DNA of 64,000 nucleotides from Pedomonas sp051304405 (GTDB taxonomy: Bacteria > Pseudomonadota > Alphaproteobacteria > Sphingomonadales > Sphingomonadaceae): positions 62,001 through 126,000 of the forward strand of contig NZ_JBPPGG010000002.1 of NCBI RefSeq assembly GCF_051304405.1. The letters are read 5' to 3'. This document shows positions 54,797 through 63,753 of this stretch, in pieces. A program made the position numbers and the translations under genes. The notes below the pieces were generated by a model. The model did no database searches, had not been told where the DNA came from, and was given only the letters and a program-made list of their open reading frames with translations. Position 1 is the first letter of the stretch. The number at the start of each line of letters is the position of its first letter.

Positions 54797-54964
54797 ATGG
54801 CGAAGCCGACGACGATCAAGATCAAGCTGGTGAGCACCGCCGACACCGGTTATTTCTACGTGACCAAGAAGAATCCGCGCACGCAGACCGAGAAGCTTAC
54901 CTTCCGTAAGTACGATCCGGTCGTGCGGAAGCACGTGGAATTCAAGGAAGCCAAGATCAAGTAG
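54797..54964 (+). CDS. rpmG: 50S ribosomal protein L33
   Basis: 55 residues: MAKPTTIKIKLVSTADTGYF, then TKKNPRTQTEKLTFRKYDP and VRKHVEFKEAKIK. This is the zinc-free form without the CXXC pairs, normal for Proteobacteria. GAGGAACGAAGCC precedes the ATG. Standing alone after the gtr-like cassette, it has its own candidate promoter and terminator. Confidence 0.97.
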   Translation: MAKPTTIKIKLVSTADTGYFYVTKKNPRTQTEKLTFRKYDPVVRKHVEFKEAKIK

Positions 54965-54985
54965 TCTTGCCTGTCCTGGTGGATT

Positions 54986-55020
54986 GCAAGCGCGGCGGGG
55001 CAACCTGCCGCGCTTTGCGT
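54986..55020 (+). terminator. Terminator after rpmG
   Basis: GCAAGCGCGGC (54986-54996) pairs with GCCGCGCTTTGC (55007-55018) with one bulged T; loop GGGGCAACCT. The T-tract is weak. Confidence 0.55.
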
Positions 55021-55118
55021 TTCGGGGCTGCCGGAACCGGTTGCGGGCGAAGCGGCGCGTGTCTATAGCGCCTCCACCGGGCCCGCGCCCGGCCTGACCC
55101 CGGGTTGAAGGATCTCCA

Positions 55119-55907
55119 TTGGAACTCGCTCCGGATATCGTGGGCCTGCTGTGCCTTGCGGCGCTGGTGGCCGGGTTCATCGACGCCATTGCCGGGGGCG
55201 GCGGCCTCATCACCATTCCGGCGCTGATGGCGGCGGGGCTCGACCCCGTCACCGCCATTGCCACCAACAAGGCGCAGGCGTGCGTCGGCACCACCTCCGC
55301 CACCTGGAGCTACTGGCGCGCCGGCAGGATCGACTTCCGCAGCATCAGGCTGTCCCTGTTCACCACGCTGATCGGCTCGGTGCTGGGCGGCATTGCGGTC
55401 ATGCACGCGGACACCCGCTGGCTGATGGTGGTGCTGCCGGTGCTGATGGTGGGCATCGCCTTCTACTTCCTGTTCGGCCCCAAGGCCTCGGACGAGGACT
55501 CGCAGGCCCGGCTCTCGCCCCCGGCCTATGCGCTGGTCGCGGGCGGGCTCGGCTTCTATGACGGCTTCTTCGGCCCCGGCACCGGCTCGTTCTTCGCGCT
55601 CAGCCTCGTCACCCTCGTCGGCATGGGGCTGATCCGCGCCACGGCCCACACCAAGGCGCTGAACCTCACCAGCAACATCGCCTCCGTCGTGGTGCTGGGG
55701 GCGAGCGGGCACATCCTCTGGGGGCTGGCGGCGTGCATGGCGGTCGGCCAGTTCTTCGGCGGCCGGCTCGGCGCGCGCTCGGCCATGCGCTTCGGCCCGC
55801 AACTGGTGCGCTGGCTGCTGGTGATCATCTCCCTCGCCATGGTGGCCAAGCTGCTCTCCGACCCTGCCAACCCGCTGCGGGAACTGGTGGCGGGCTGGCT
55901 CGGCTGA
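55119..55907 (+). CDS. TSUP-family (TauE/SafE) membrane permease
   Basis: 262 residues from a TTG at 55119 with AAGGA six bases upstream. Eight membrane helices in two halves, each with the TSUP repeat: AGFIDAIAGGGGLITIPALM with ATNKAQACVGT, and GFYDGFFGPGTGSFFALSLV with HTKALNLTSNIAS. The family exports or imports sulfite, sulfonates, sulfur-containing organics or related anions; the substrate cannot be told here. Monocistronic with a terminator. Confidence 0.93.
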   Translation: MELAPDIVGLLCLAALVAGFIDAIAGGGGLITIPALMAAGLDPVTAIATNKAQACVGTTSATWSYWRAGRIDFRSIRLSLFTTLIGSVLGGIAVMHADTRWLMVVLPVLMVGIAFYFLFGPKASDEDSQARLSPPAYALVAGGLGFYDGFFGPGTGSFFALSLVTLVGMGLIRATAHTKALNLTSNIASVVVLGASGHILWGLAACMAVGQFFGGRLGARSAMRFGPQLVRWLLVIISLAMVAKLLSDPANPLRELVAGWLG

Positions 55908-55973
55908 CCGCCGGGACGTTGCAGGCGCAAGAGTATTTACTCCCGTAACGGGAAATCGACGCTATGGCGGTTT

Positions 55974-55995
55974 AAACCTCCGTACAGAGGTTTTT
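55974..55995 (+). terminator. Terminator after the TSUP gene
   Basis: AAACCTC (55974-55980), loop CGTACA, GAGGTTT (55987-55993), then TT. Short but clean. The rest of the 311-bp gap to the oligopeptidase gene shows no gene, only the hairpin repeat at 56150. Confidence 0.7.
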
Positions 55996-56149
55996 GGCCT
56001 ATCCATGCGGTAAGGTAGCAGGCGCGTCCGTTTTCGCGCTGTATGGGCTTCTACGGGCGATTACGGGCCATGTCAGGGTGCAGTCTCGCCCCGCTTGGGA
56101 GTCTGGCGGAAACGGGGATGACGGGCGCGGCCTAAAAAAGAAGGGGAGC

Positions 56150-56170
56150 GCGAGGGTCCGCGACCCTCGC
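56150..56170. repeat. Hairpin repeat, type A, copy 3; probable bidirectional terminator
   Basis: Perfect stem GCGAGGGTC/GACCCTCGC, loop CGC, inside an outer GGGGAG...CTCCCC. On the minus strand it is followed by CTTCTTTTTTAGG and on the plus strand by TTTTGATC. It sits 49 bp after the oligopeptidase stop and is the one copy without a partner. Confidence 0.85.
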
Positions 56171-56218
56171 ATCCTCCCCTTTTGATCCTGAAATGGTTTT
56201 GTGTTCAGCCCGCGCGCC

Positions 56219-58405
56219 TCAGCGGGCGGCACCGACCGCCGCGCCGCCGGTCATCCGCGGAGCGGCAACGGGCGGGTCCGTCCGCAGCTGGCTGTTCATG
56301 TAGACCAGCATGAGGGCGGCGCGGTAGGCCGTCTCCTTGAGGTTGGCGACGCCCGCGTGGCCGCCGTCCATGTTCTCGTAGTAGAAGTAGGGGTAGCCCA
56401 GTTCTTCCAGCTTCGCCGCCATCTTGCGGGCGTGGCCGGGGTGCACCCGGTCGTCCTTGGTGGAGGTGTAGTAGAAGATCTGCGGGTACTTCTGCCCCGG
56501 CTTCAGGTTCTGGTAGGGCGAGTACTTGCTGATGAACGCCCACTGCGCCGGATCGTCCGGGTTGCCGTATTCGGCCATCCACGAGGCGCCCGCCAGCAGC
56601 AGGTGGTAGCGCTTCATGTCGGCGAGCGGCACGCCGGAGATGATGGCGCCGAACAGCTCGGGGCGCTGGGTGAGCGCCACGCTGGTGAGCAGGCCGCCGT
56701 TGGAGCGGCCATAGAGGCCGAACTGGCGCGGGGTGGTGATGCCGCGCTTCACCAGATCCTCGGAGACGGCGAACAGGTCCTCGTAGGCGCGCTGGCGGTT
56801 CTCCAGAAGGGCGGCCTGGTGCCAGGTGGGGCCGTATTCGCCGCCGCCGCGCAGGTTGGCGACCACGTAGGCGCCGCCTTCCTCCAGCCAGAACTGGTAT
56901 TCGGGCGCCACATAGGAGGGCACCAGCGGCACCTCGAACCCGCCGTAGGCGAACATCCAGGTGGGCAGCGGGCCCTTGGCGTCCCTGGGCTTCACCACGG
57001 TGTAGGGCACGCGGGTGCCGTCCTTCGAGGTGGCGAAGAGCTGCTCGACGGTGAAGCGGCTGGCGTCGAAGCGGGCGGGGAGGGAATAGGCCACCCGCAT
57101 CGGGCCGTCGCCTGCCGCGACCAGTTCGGACGGGGTGGTGTAGCCCTCGCGCTTGAACAGGATCAGGTCGGATTTCGAGCCGGCGCTGACCAGCTCCAGC
57201 GCCATGTCCTTGCCGGCGTTGAGGTCGGTTGCCTGCCACGAGCCGTTGCTGCCGGGCTTCAGGGCCAGCAGGCGGCCGCGCACGTTGTCGAGGATGTTCA
57301 GGTAGAGCGTGTCCTTCGCCCCGGCGATCTCGCTGATCGCCTGGCCTTCGCCCGGCGCGAACACCTGTTCGATGACGGCGGGCTGGCCCGCCAGCACCGG
57401 GTCGATGGCGTAGGCGACGAGCGAGCCCTGCCGGTAGGTGACGCCGTTGTAGGCCCAGTCCGTGCGCAGGAGGGCGATGGCCTTGCCGGCGAACACGGTC
57501 TTGAAGTCGGCGTCGATCGGCAGCGGCGAGGGCACCAGCGTGCCGTCCGGCCGCATGTGGTGCAGCTCGGCGGTGAAGAAGGTGACGCCCCGCATGATGA
57601 CCGGGTAGGTGCCGGTCTCGCTGATGTAGACATCCGGCGCGGCCCACACGTCCTCCACCGTGCCCTCGAAGATGGTGCGGGCCTCGGCCAGCGGCGTGCC
57701 GCGCTTCCACAGCTTGAGGATGCGCGGGTAGCCCGAGTTGGTGAGGGTGCCGGGGCCGTAGTCCGTGCCGACGATGAGGGTGTCCTTGTCCAGCCAGTCG
57801 AGGCGCACCTTGGCCTCGGGCAGGCGGAAGCCGTCCTCGACGAACCGGCCGGTCGCGGTGTCGAACTCGCGGATCTCGACCGCGTCCTTGCCGCCGTTGG
57901 AGATGGCGACGAGGCAGCGTGCGTAGTCCGGCTTGAGGCAGGTCGCGCCCTTCCACACCCAGTTCCTGCCTTCGGATTTGGCGAGCTGGTCCATGTCGAG
58001 GAGGATCTGCCACTCCGGCTGGCCGGAGAGGTAGGATGCGAGCGTCGCCTTGCGCCAGATGCCGCGCACGTGGGTGTCGTCCTGCCAGAAGTTGACCACG
58101 TGGTCGCCCTGGATGGCGGGCGTCGGGATGCGGCGCTTGTCGCTGAGGATGGCCTCGGCGCGGGCGCGGTAGTCGGCGAACCGGGGCTGGCTCTCCAGCA
58201 CCCGGAGCGACACGTCATTGCGCGCCTTCACCCAGTCCAGCGGCTTCCGGCCTTCGACTTCCTCCAGCCAGAGGTAGGGGTCGTCCGCCGCCTGCGGCGC
58301 GGCGGCGGGCGCGGCAGGAGCCGCCGGTGCGGCGGGCGCCTGCGCCTGAGCCGAGAGAGGCGCGGCCAGCAGCATCATCGCAATCGTGCTGAGGTGCATT
58401 TTCAT
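56219..58405 (-). CDS. Exported prolyl oligopeptidase (S9A)
   Basis: 728 residues from the ATG at 58405, with AAGGA upstream. Signal peptide (MKMHLSTIAMMLLAAPLSAQ) and an Ala/Pro linker. The propeller domain begins DDPYLWLEEVEGRKPLDWVK. The alpha/beta-hydrolase domain has Ser568 in GLYGRSNGGLLTS, Asp651/652 in STKDDRVHPGHA and His683 in MDGGHAGV, a complete triad. It should cleave short proline-containing peptides in the periplasm. Monocistronic; terminator at 56150. Confidence 0.95.
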   Translation of the reverse strand: MKMHLSTIAMMLLAAPLSAQAQAPAAPAAPAAPAAAPQAADDPYLWLEEVEGRKPLDWVKARNDVSLRVLESQPRFADYRARAEAILSDKRRIPTPAIQGDHVVNFWQDDTHVRGIWRKATLASYLSGQPEWQILLDMDQLAKSEGRNWVWKGATCLKPDYARCLVAISNGGKDAVEIREFDTATGRFVEDGFRLPEAKVRLDWLDKDTLIVGTDYGPGTLTNSGYPRILKLWKRGTPLAEARTIFEGTVEDVWAAPDVYISETGTYPVIMRGVTFFTAELHHMRPDGTLVPSPLPIDADFKTVFAGKAIALLRTDWAYNGVTYRQGSLVAYAIDPVLAGQPAVIEQVFAPGEGQAISEIAGAKDTLYLNILDNVRGRLLALKPGSNGSWQATDLNAGKDMALELVSAGSKSDLILFKREGYTTPSELVAAGDGPMRVAYSLPARFDASRFTVEQLFATSKDGTRVPYTVVKPRDAKGPLPTWMFAYGGFEVPLVPSYVAPEYQFWLEEGGAYVVANLRGGGEYGPTWHQAALLENRQRAYEDLFAVSEDLVKRGITTPRQFGLYGRSNGGLLTSVALTQRPELFGAIISGVPLADMKRYHLLLAGASWMAEYGNPDDPAQWAFISKYSPYQNLKPGQKYPQIFYYTSTKDDRVHPGHARKMAAKLEELGYPYFYYENMDGGHAGVANLKETAYRAALMLVYMNSQLRTDPPVAAPRMTGGAAVGAAR

Positions 58406-58510
58406 GCCTTGTCCTTCGCAATCAGGGCGCCTGCCGGGATTCACTCCCCCTCCGGCCGGGCGCCGTCGTGGGCTTCATCAAAGGGTGCTGAACTTGTTGT
58501 TCTTGCGGTG

Positions 58511-59038
58511 TCAGCGTTCTGCCAGGCGTGGCAGGAGTTCCACAAAGTTGCAGGGTTTGTGGCGGCTGTCCAACTGATCCTTGAGGATGCGGTCCCAGCC
58601 GTCCTTCACCGCGCCGGTGGAGCCGGGCAGGGCAAACAGATAGGTGCCCCGCGCCACCCCGGCCGTCGCGCGCGACTGGATGGTGGAGGTGCCGATGCTC
58701 TGGAAGCTGATCCAGCGGAACAGCTCGCCAAAGCCGGGGATCTCCTTCTCCCACACGCGGGCGAAGGCCTCGGGGGTCACGTCCCGCCCCGTCACGCCCG
58801 TGCCGCCGGTGGAGATGACCACGTCCACCTCCGGGTCGTTGATCCACGCCTCCAGCTGGGCGGCGATGGCGTCCGCGTCGTCGCGCACGATCTTGCGGTC
58901 GGCGAGCCTGTGTCCCGCCGCCTCGATGCGCTCGGCCAGCGTCTGGCCCGAGCGGTCGTCCGCCAGGGTGCGGGTGTCGGAGACGGTGAGAACGGCGATG
59001 TTGACGGGCCGGAAGGGCAGGGATTCATCGATCGGCAT
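58511..59038 (-). CDS. moaB: Molybdenum cofactor protein MoaB
   Basis: 175 residues. MogA/MoaB fold: VNIAVLTVSDTRTLADDRSG, DVVISTGGTGVTGRDVTPEA (molybdopterin and Mg2+ loop), FRWISFQSIGTSTIQSRATA and FALPGSTGAVKDGWD. It adenylylates molybdopterin before molybdenum insertion, or substitutes for MogA. Last gene of udg-slt-moaB, 11 bp after slt. This grouping recurs in alphaproteobacteria without a clear functional reason. Confidence 0.95.
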   Translation of the reverse strand: MPIDESLPFRPVNIAVLTVSDTRTLADDRSGQTLAERIEAAGHRLADRKIVRDDADAIAAQLEAWINDPEVDVVISTGGTGVTGRDVTPEAFARVWEKEIPGFGELFRWISFQSIGTSTIQSRATAGVARGTYLFALPGSTGAVKDGWDRILKDQLDSRHKPCNFVELLPRLAER

Positions 59039-59049
59039 GGCAATCTCCC

Positions 59050-61002
59050 TCAGTGAGGCGAGGCGGGATCAGACGGCGCGGAGAGAGCTGCCATTTCCGG
59101 CGCGGCGGGCGCCGCCTCGGCGGCGGCCACCACCGGCGCGGCGGCCTCCTCGTCCGCCCCGGCCGGCGGCGGGACCAGCGAGCGGGGGAAGCGGGGCCAG
59201 CGGCCCTGGGCCAGGTCGTCCAGGCTGTCGGTCGGCATGTTGAAGCGCAGCTGGTAGAGCCAGTAGTACTGGAGCACCCGCTCCACATAGCCCCGCGTCT
59301 GGGCGTAGGGGATGGACTCGATGTAGAGCAGCGGGTCGATCGCGTAGCGGGCGTGGGACTTCCACCGGCTCACCGCCGTGGGGCCCGCGTTGTAGCTGGC
59401 GAGAATCCGGGGCAGCAGCCCCTCGTTCGCGGGCCAGTCGCGCAGGTGCTCGAGGTAGGTCTGGCCCGCCTCCAGATTGAACACCGGATCGTTCAGCGAG
59501 CCGTGCACCCCGTTCAGCATGCCCTGGCGGCGCATCGCCTGCACGGTGCCGGGCATCAGCTGCATCACGCCGCGCGCCCCGGCGCGGGAGACGGCGTCGG
59601 TCTGGAACCGGGATTCCTGAAGGGCGAGGGCAAAGACCAGCGCCTTGTCCACGCGCCAGCCGCCGTGGGGCTCCCAGTCCGGCGCGGGGAAGCGGATCGC
59701 CATGGGCGGGGTCTGGCCCTCGGGCGGCCGCAGGCTCAGCCATTTCTGGGTGGAGGGCAGGCCCAGCGCCGAGGCGAGGCGCACCAGCGCGTCGTAGTTG
59801 CCGGGGTCGGTCTGGCCCCACAGGTGCTTCAGCTCCCGGTCGGCCCGGCCCAGCTCGCCGATGCGCACCAGCGCCACCGCGCGCTGCACGGCGGGAATGT
59901 CGCGAATCTGGTTCCAGTCCGCCTGAATGAAGCCGGGCGGCCCCCAGTTGAACGGCAGGTCCACCCCGAGGAGCCGCAGGGCAAGGAGGCCATAGAAGCT
60001 CTCCGGCACCTGCGCCGCCTGCCGCAGCAGCGGGCTGACCCGCTCCGGCCGCTGGCAGGCCAGGTGGGCCCGCGCCTCCCAGAAGCGGGCGGCGGCCATT
60101 TCCTCCGCCGACAGGCCGGGCTTTGCGCCCATGGCCGCGAAATGCTGCCCGGCGCGGTCGAATTCGCCCTGCCGCCAGGCGGCCAGCCCCGCCGCCCACA
60201 GGGCGCGGCCGGCCTCGGGCGTGTCGGGCGCGCCGGCGGCCTCGCCCACGCGCAGCGCCCCGGCGTCATCGCCCTCGATGTAGTACCGCCAGGCGATCTG
60301 ATGGCCCCAGCGGGCGTGGGTGTGGGGCGCAAGGCTGCCGCGCGCGCGCTCGGCGTCCAGCATCCGCTCCGCCTCGGCAAGGCGCATGGCGTTGACCAGC
60401 GGCTGCAACCGCCGCGCCAGACGGTTGGCGGCAAGGGTTTGCAGCGGCGTGAGGCCCGGCCCGTCCCAGGCGCGGGTGACCGGCTCGGCCGGTTCGGCCA
60501 CCGACTGGGCGGGCAGGGCCGGAAGGCGGGCATCGGCGGGCTTGACCGCCTCGATGCGCTCGAGGATGCGCGCGGCCAGCGGATGGCTGAGGTTCTCCTC
60601 CAGCCACTGGCGCATCTCCTCGAAGGAGGGGTTGCGCTCGGCCAGCATGGCCTCGGCGAGGATGTGGCTGCGCAGGAGCGGCGAGCGGGCTTCCCTCGCC
60701 AGCGCGCGGGCCCGGCTCACCTGCCCGGCGTCGATGGCGTCGAACGCCTGCCGGTAGAGCTGGCGGTCCCGGCTGCTCAGGATCTGGGGGATGCTGTCGG
60801 GAATGCGGGGGGTGGCCCGGGGCGCCGGGGTGCGGGTCGCGGCCCGGGCCGTGCTCTTGGCAGTCCGGGCTGTGCTCTGGGCCGCCTGTGCGGGCGCGGG
60901 GGCGCCGGCCGCGGCCGCCAGCGCGGCGGTGGCGGCCAGGAGGCAGACAGCCGTCCGCAGCTTCGCCCGCCGGGCGGCGGCGCGATGTCCGGGGCGCCGC
61001 AT
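59050..61002 (-). CDS. slt: Soluble lytic murein transglycosylase (Slt type)
   Basis: 650 residues. The ATG at 61002 shares one base with the udg stop (TGATG). A basic Ala-rich signal peptide precedes a long helical superhelix (U and L domains, ~75-450). The catalytic SLT domain follows: ALALQESRFQTDAVSRAGAR (Glu is catalytic), GVMQLMPGTVQAM, YLEHLRDW and ILASYNAGPTAVSRW. It cleaves peptidoglycan to 1,6-anhydromuropeptides in the periplasm. The C-terminus is Ala/Pro-rich low complexity. Confidence 0.94.
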   Translation of the reverse strand: MRRPGHRAAARRAKLRTAVCLLAATAALAAAAGAPAPAQAAQSTARTAKSTARAATRTPAPRATPRIPDSIPQILSSRDRQLYRQAFDAIDAGQVSRARALAREARSPLLRSHILAEAMLAERNPSFEEMRQWLEENLSHPLAARILERIEAVKPADARLPALPAQSVAEPAEPVTRAWDGPGLTPLQTLAANRLARRLQPLVNAMRLAEAERMLDAERARGSLAPHTHARWGHQIAWRYYIEGDDAGALRVGEAAGAPDTPEAGRALWAAGLAAWRQGEFDRAGQHFAAMGAKPGLSAEEMAAARFWEARAHLACQRPERVSPLLRQAAQVPESFYGLLALRLLGVDLPFNWGPPGFIQADWNQIRDIPAVQRAVALVRIGELGRADRELKHLWGQTDPGNYDALVRLASALGLPSTQKWLSLRPPEGQTPPMAIRFPAPDWEPHGGWRVDKALVFALALQESRFQTDAVSRAGARGVMQLMPGTVQAMRRQGMLNGVHGSLNDPVFNLEAGQTYLEHLRDWPANEGLLPRILASYNAGPTAVSRWKSHARYAIDPLLYIESIPYAQTRGYVERVLQYYWLYQLRFNMPTDSLDDLAQGRWPRFPRSLVPPPAGADEEAAAPVVAAAEAAPAAPEMAALSAPSDPASPH

Positions 61003-61973
61003 CACTGCGCGGACCCGATACGGTCCTTGAACGCCAGCAGATCCTCCCAGGAGAGGCGCTTCTGGGCCGGCTGGCGCAGGAGATAGGCCGGGTGGAAGGA
61101 GGCGAGGGTGGGGACGGTCAGGCTGCCGTAGACCACGTCCTTCCACTGGCCGCGCAGGCGGGTGATGCCGGTTTCCGTGTCGAACAGCGACTTGGCCGAG
61201 GTGCCGCCCAGCGCCAGCACCACCCGCGGCTTCACCAGCTCCACGTGGCGCTGCACGAACGGCCGGCACAGGGCGATTTCCTGCGGCGTCGGCGTGCGGT
61301 TGCCGGGCGGCCGCCAGAAGAACATGTTGGTGATGTAGATGCTGTCCCGGTCGAGGCCGATGGCGGCCAGCATCCGGTCGAGCAGCTGTCCCGCCGCGCC
61401 GACGAAGGGCTTGCCCTGCCGGTCCTCCTCCGCGCCGGGTGCCTCGCCGATGATCATCAGCCGCGAGTCGGGGTTGCCGTCGAAAATGACCGTGCGGTTG
61501 GCCGTGGCCTTGACCGGCACGCCCTCGAATCCCTCGATGGCGGCGTAGAGCGCCTCCAGCGTGTCGGCCTCTGCCGCCAGGCGCGCGGCCTCGGCGGCCG
61601 CTTCGGAGACGCTGACAGATGCCGGGGCCATGGACGTGCGCGCCTCCGCCCACCGGGAAGGGACGGGCTGCCCGGGGAGAGTCGGCGTCTGCCACTCCTC
61701 CCGGGGGGGATTTTCGAACCGATTCGCCTGGTGGAGGTCTTGATTCTCCCGGACAGGAGGCTGTCTTGCGAAGGAATCGCGCGCAGACGAAAACCCGGCC
61801 GGGTCCGCCAGGACTCCTGCCGTTACGCGCGGCGCATCTGTCGGTTCCGACAGTTGCGGGCGAACCAGCCACGAGGCAGGCATGTCGTCGACCAGCGACG
61901 TGCAACCCGCATCCAGGAGCCAGCTCAGGGCTGCGGCGGCCAGCCGCCCCTCCTCCTTCGCACCTTCCATCAT
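61002..61973 (-). CDS. Uracil-DNA glycosylase, family 4-like, lacking most Fe-S cysteines
   Basis: 323 residues from the ATG at 61973 (a second ATG follows directly); the start is uncertain. Residues ~1-130 are a poorly conserved linker. The UDG domain has IIGEAPGAEEDRQGKPFVGA, YITNMFFWRPPGNRTPTPQE and TLASFHPAYLLRQPAQKR, all family 4 motifs. Of the four Fe-S cysteines of family 4, only the one in EIALCRPF remains. It removes uracil from DNA. Upstream of slt with coupled stop/start; divergent from the ETF-QO gene. Confidence 0.88.
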   Translation of the reverse strand: MMEGAKEEGRLAAAALSWLLDAGCTSLVDDMPASWLVRPQLSEPTDAPRVTAGVLADPAGFSSARDSFARQPPVRENQDLHQANRFENPPREEWQTPTLPGQPVPSRWAEARTSMAPASVSVSEAAAEAARLAAEADTLEALYAAIEGFEGVPVKATANRTVIFDGNPDSRLMIIGEAPGAEEDRQGKPFVGAAGQLLDRMLAAIGLDRDSIYITNMFFWRPPGNRTPTPQEIALCRPFVQRHVELVKPRVVLALGGTSAKSLFDTETGITRLRGQWKDVVYGSLTVPTLASFHPAYLLRQPAQKRLSWEDLLAFKDRIGSAQ

Positions 61974-62088
61974 GGCGACATGTGAGAGAGCATTCGTCCT
62001 CTGGTCAACCGCTTTTGTGCCTCGTATGTGTGCGTATTGAGTAGGCTGATAACGAATCGAAACCCGACAGGAGGGGAGAGGACAGGAA

Positions 62089-63747
62089 ATGACTGAACGC
62101 GAAGCCATGCCTTATGATGTGGTAATCGTCGGCGGGGGGCCGGCGGGGCTGGCGGCAGCGATTCGTCTGAAGCAGCTCTCGCAGGAGCAGGGTCACGACG
62201 TTTCGGTTTGCGTGCTGGAGAAGGGGTCCGAGATCGGCGCACATATCCTCTCGGGGGCTGTCGTCGACCCGATCGCGCTCAATGAGCTGATCCCCGACTG
62301 GAAGGAGCGGGGCGCCCCGCTCAACACGCCGGTGACCGACAACCGGCACTGGGTGCTCACCAAGAACGGCAAGATCGACATTCCCCACTTCCTGCTGCCG
62401 CCCCTCATGTCCAACGAGGGCTGCTACACGCTGAGCCTGGGCAACCTGTGCCGCTGGCTGGCCTCGCAGGCCGAGGAGCTGGGCGTCGAGATCTTCCCCG
62501 GCTTCGCGGGCGCGGAGATCCTCTACAACGAGGACGGCTCGGTGAAGGGCGTGGCCACCGGCGACATGGGCGTTGCCCGCGACGGCAGCCACAAGGACAT
62601 GTACCAGCCGGGCCTGGAGCTGCACGCCAAGTACACCTTCTTCGCCGAGGGCGTGCGCGGCCACCTCTCCAAGCAGCTGATGGACCGCTTCGCCCTGCGC
62701 GAGGGCGTGGAGCCGCAGACCTACGCCATCGGCATCAAGGAGCTGTGGGACGTGGACCCGGAGAAGCACAAGCCGGGCACGGTCATCCACACCCAGGGCT
62801 GGCCGCTCGATGACGTGGCGGGCGGCGGCTTCATCTACCACCAGGAGAACAACCAGGTCGCCATCGGCTTCGTCGTGGCGCTGGACTACAAGAACCCCTA
62901 CCTCTCGCCGTTCGACGAGATGCAGCGCTTCAAGACCCACCCGGCCATCCGCCCGCTGCTGGAAGGCGGCCGCCGCGTGGCCTATGGCGCCCGCGCCATC
63001 AACGAGGGCGGCTGGCAGTCCATCCCGAAGCTGGTGTTCCCGGGCGGCGCGCTCATCGGCTGCTCGGCCGGTTTCGTCAACGTGCCGCGCATCAAGGGCA
63101 GCCACAACGCGATGAAGTCCGGCATGCTGGCGGCCGAGGCGGCGTTCGAGCGGCTGAAGGCCGGCTCGGAGGGCCATGACGAGCTGACCGCCTACCCGGA
63201 GGCGCTGAACAACTCCTGGGTGCGCGAGGATCTCTACAAGGTCCGCAACGCCCGCCCGGCGCTGGCCAAGTTCGGCGTGACGCTCGGCACGATCTACACC
63301 GGGATCGACCTGTGGCTCCACGATCTGGGCCTCGGCAAGCTGATCCCGTGGACCTTCGGCCACCACCCGGATCACACCCAGCTGCGCCGCAAGGAGCACT
63401 GCTACCCGATCGCCTACCCGAAGCCGGACGGCAAGATCACCTTCGACAAGCTGTCGTCGGTGTTCCTGTCCAACACCAACCACGAAGAAGACCAGCCCGT
63501 CCATCTGACCTTGAAGGACAAGGACGTTCCGGTCAAAATCAACCTTGAACTCTATGACGCGCCGGAGCAGCGTTACTGCCCGGCAGGCGTCTACGAGATC
63601 GTCGGGTTGGACACGGGCGAGCCGCGGTTGCAGATCAACGCGCAGAACTGCGTGCACTGCAAGACCTGCGACATCAAGGATCCAACCCAGAACATCAACT
63701 GGGTTGCACCCGAAGGCGGGGGCGGGCCGAACTACCCCAACATGTGA
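62089..63747 (+). CDS. Electron transfer flavoprotein-ubiquinone oxidoreductase
   Basis: 552 residues. FAD-binding GxGxxG in YDVVIVGGGPAGLAAAIRLK. Ubiquinone-binding and membrane-surface region in the middle (GWPLDDVAGGGFIYHQENNQ). The C-terminal [4Fe-4S] domain has RYCPAGVYEI and NCVHCKTCDIKDPTQNI. It passes electrons from acyl-CoA and amino-acid dehydrogenases, via ETF, to quinone at the inner membrane. ETF subunits are not in the window. Seven bp before the next TPR gene, so likely co-transcribed. Confidence 0.97.
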   Translation: MTEREAMPYDVVIVGGGPAGLAAAIRLKQLSQEQGHDVSVCVLEKGSEIGAHILSGAVVDPIALNELIPDWKERGAPLNTPVTDNRHWVLTKNGKIDIPHFLLPPLMSNEGCYTLSLGNLCRWLASQAEELGVEIFPGFAGAEILYNEDGSVKGVATGDMGVARDGSHKDMYQPGLELHAKYTFFAEGVRGHLSKQLMDRFALREGVEPQTYAIGIKELWDVDPEKHKPGTVIHTQGWPLDDVAGGGFIYHQENNQVAIGFVVALDYKNPYLSPFDEMQRFKTHPAIRPLLEGGRRVAYGARAINEGGWQSIPKLVFPGGALIGCSAGFVNVPRIKGSHNAMKSGMLAAEAAFERLKAGSEGHDELTAYPEALNNSWVREDLYKVRNARPALAKFGVTLGTIYTGIDLWLHDLGLGKLIPWTFGHHPDHTQLRRKEHCYPIAYPKPDGKITFDKLSSVFLSNTNHEEDQPVHLTLKDKDVPVKINLELYDAPEQRYCPAGVYEIVGLDTGEPRLQINAQNCVHCKTCDIKDPTQNINWVAPEGGGGPNYPNM

Positions 63748-63753
63748 GGCTGT

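Noticed and set aside
55996..56140. Possible tRNA-like or attachment-site sequence after the TSUP permease gene
   Set aside because: No cloverleaf or T-loop consensus, no integrase and no flanking repeats were found.
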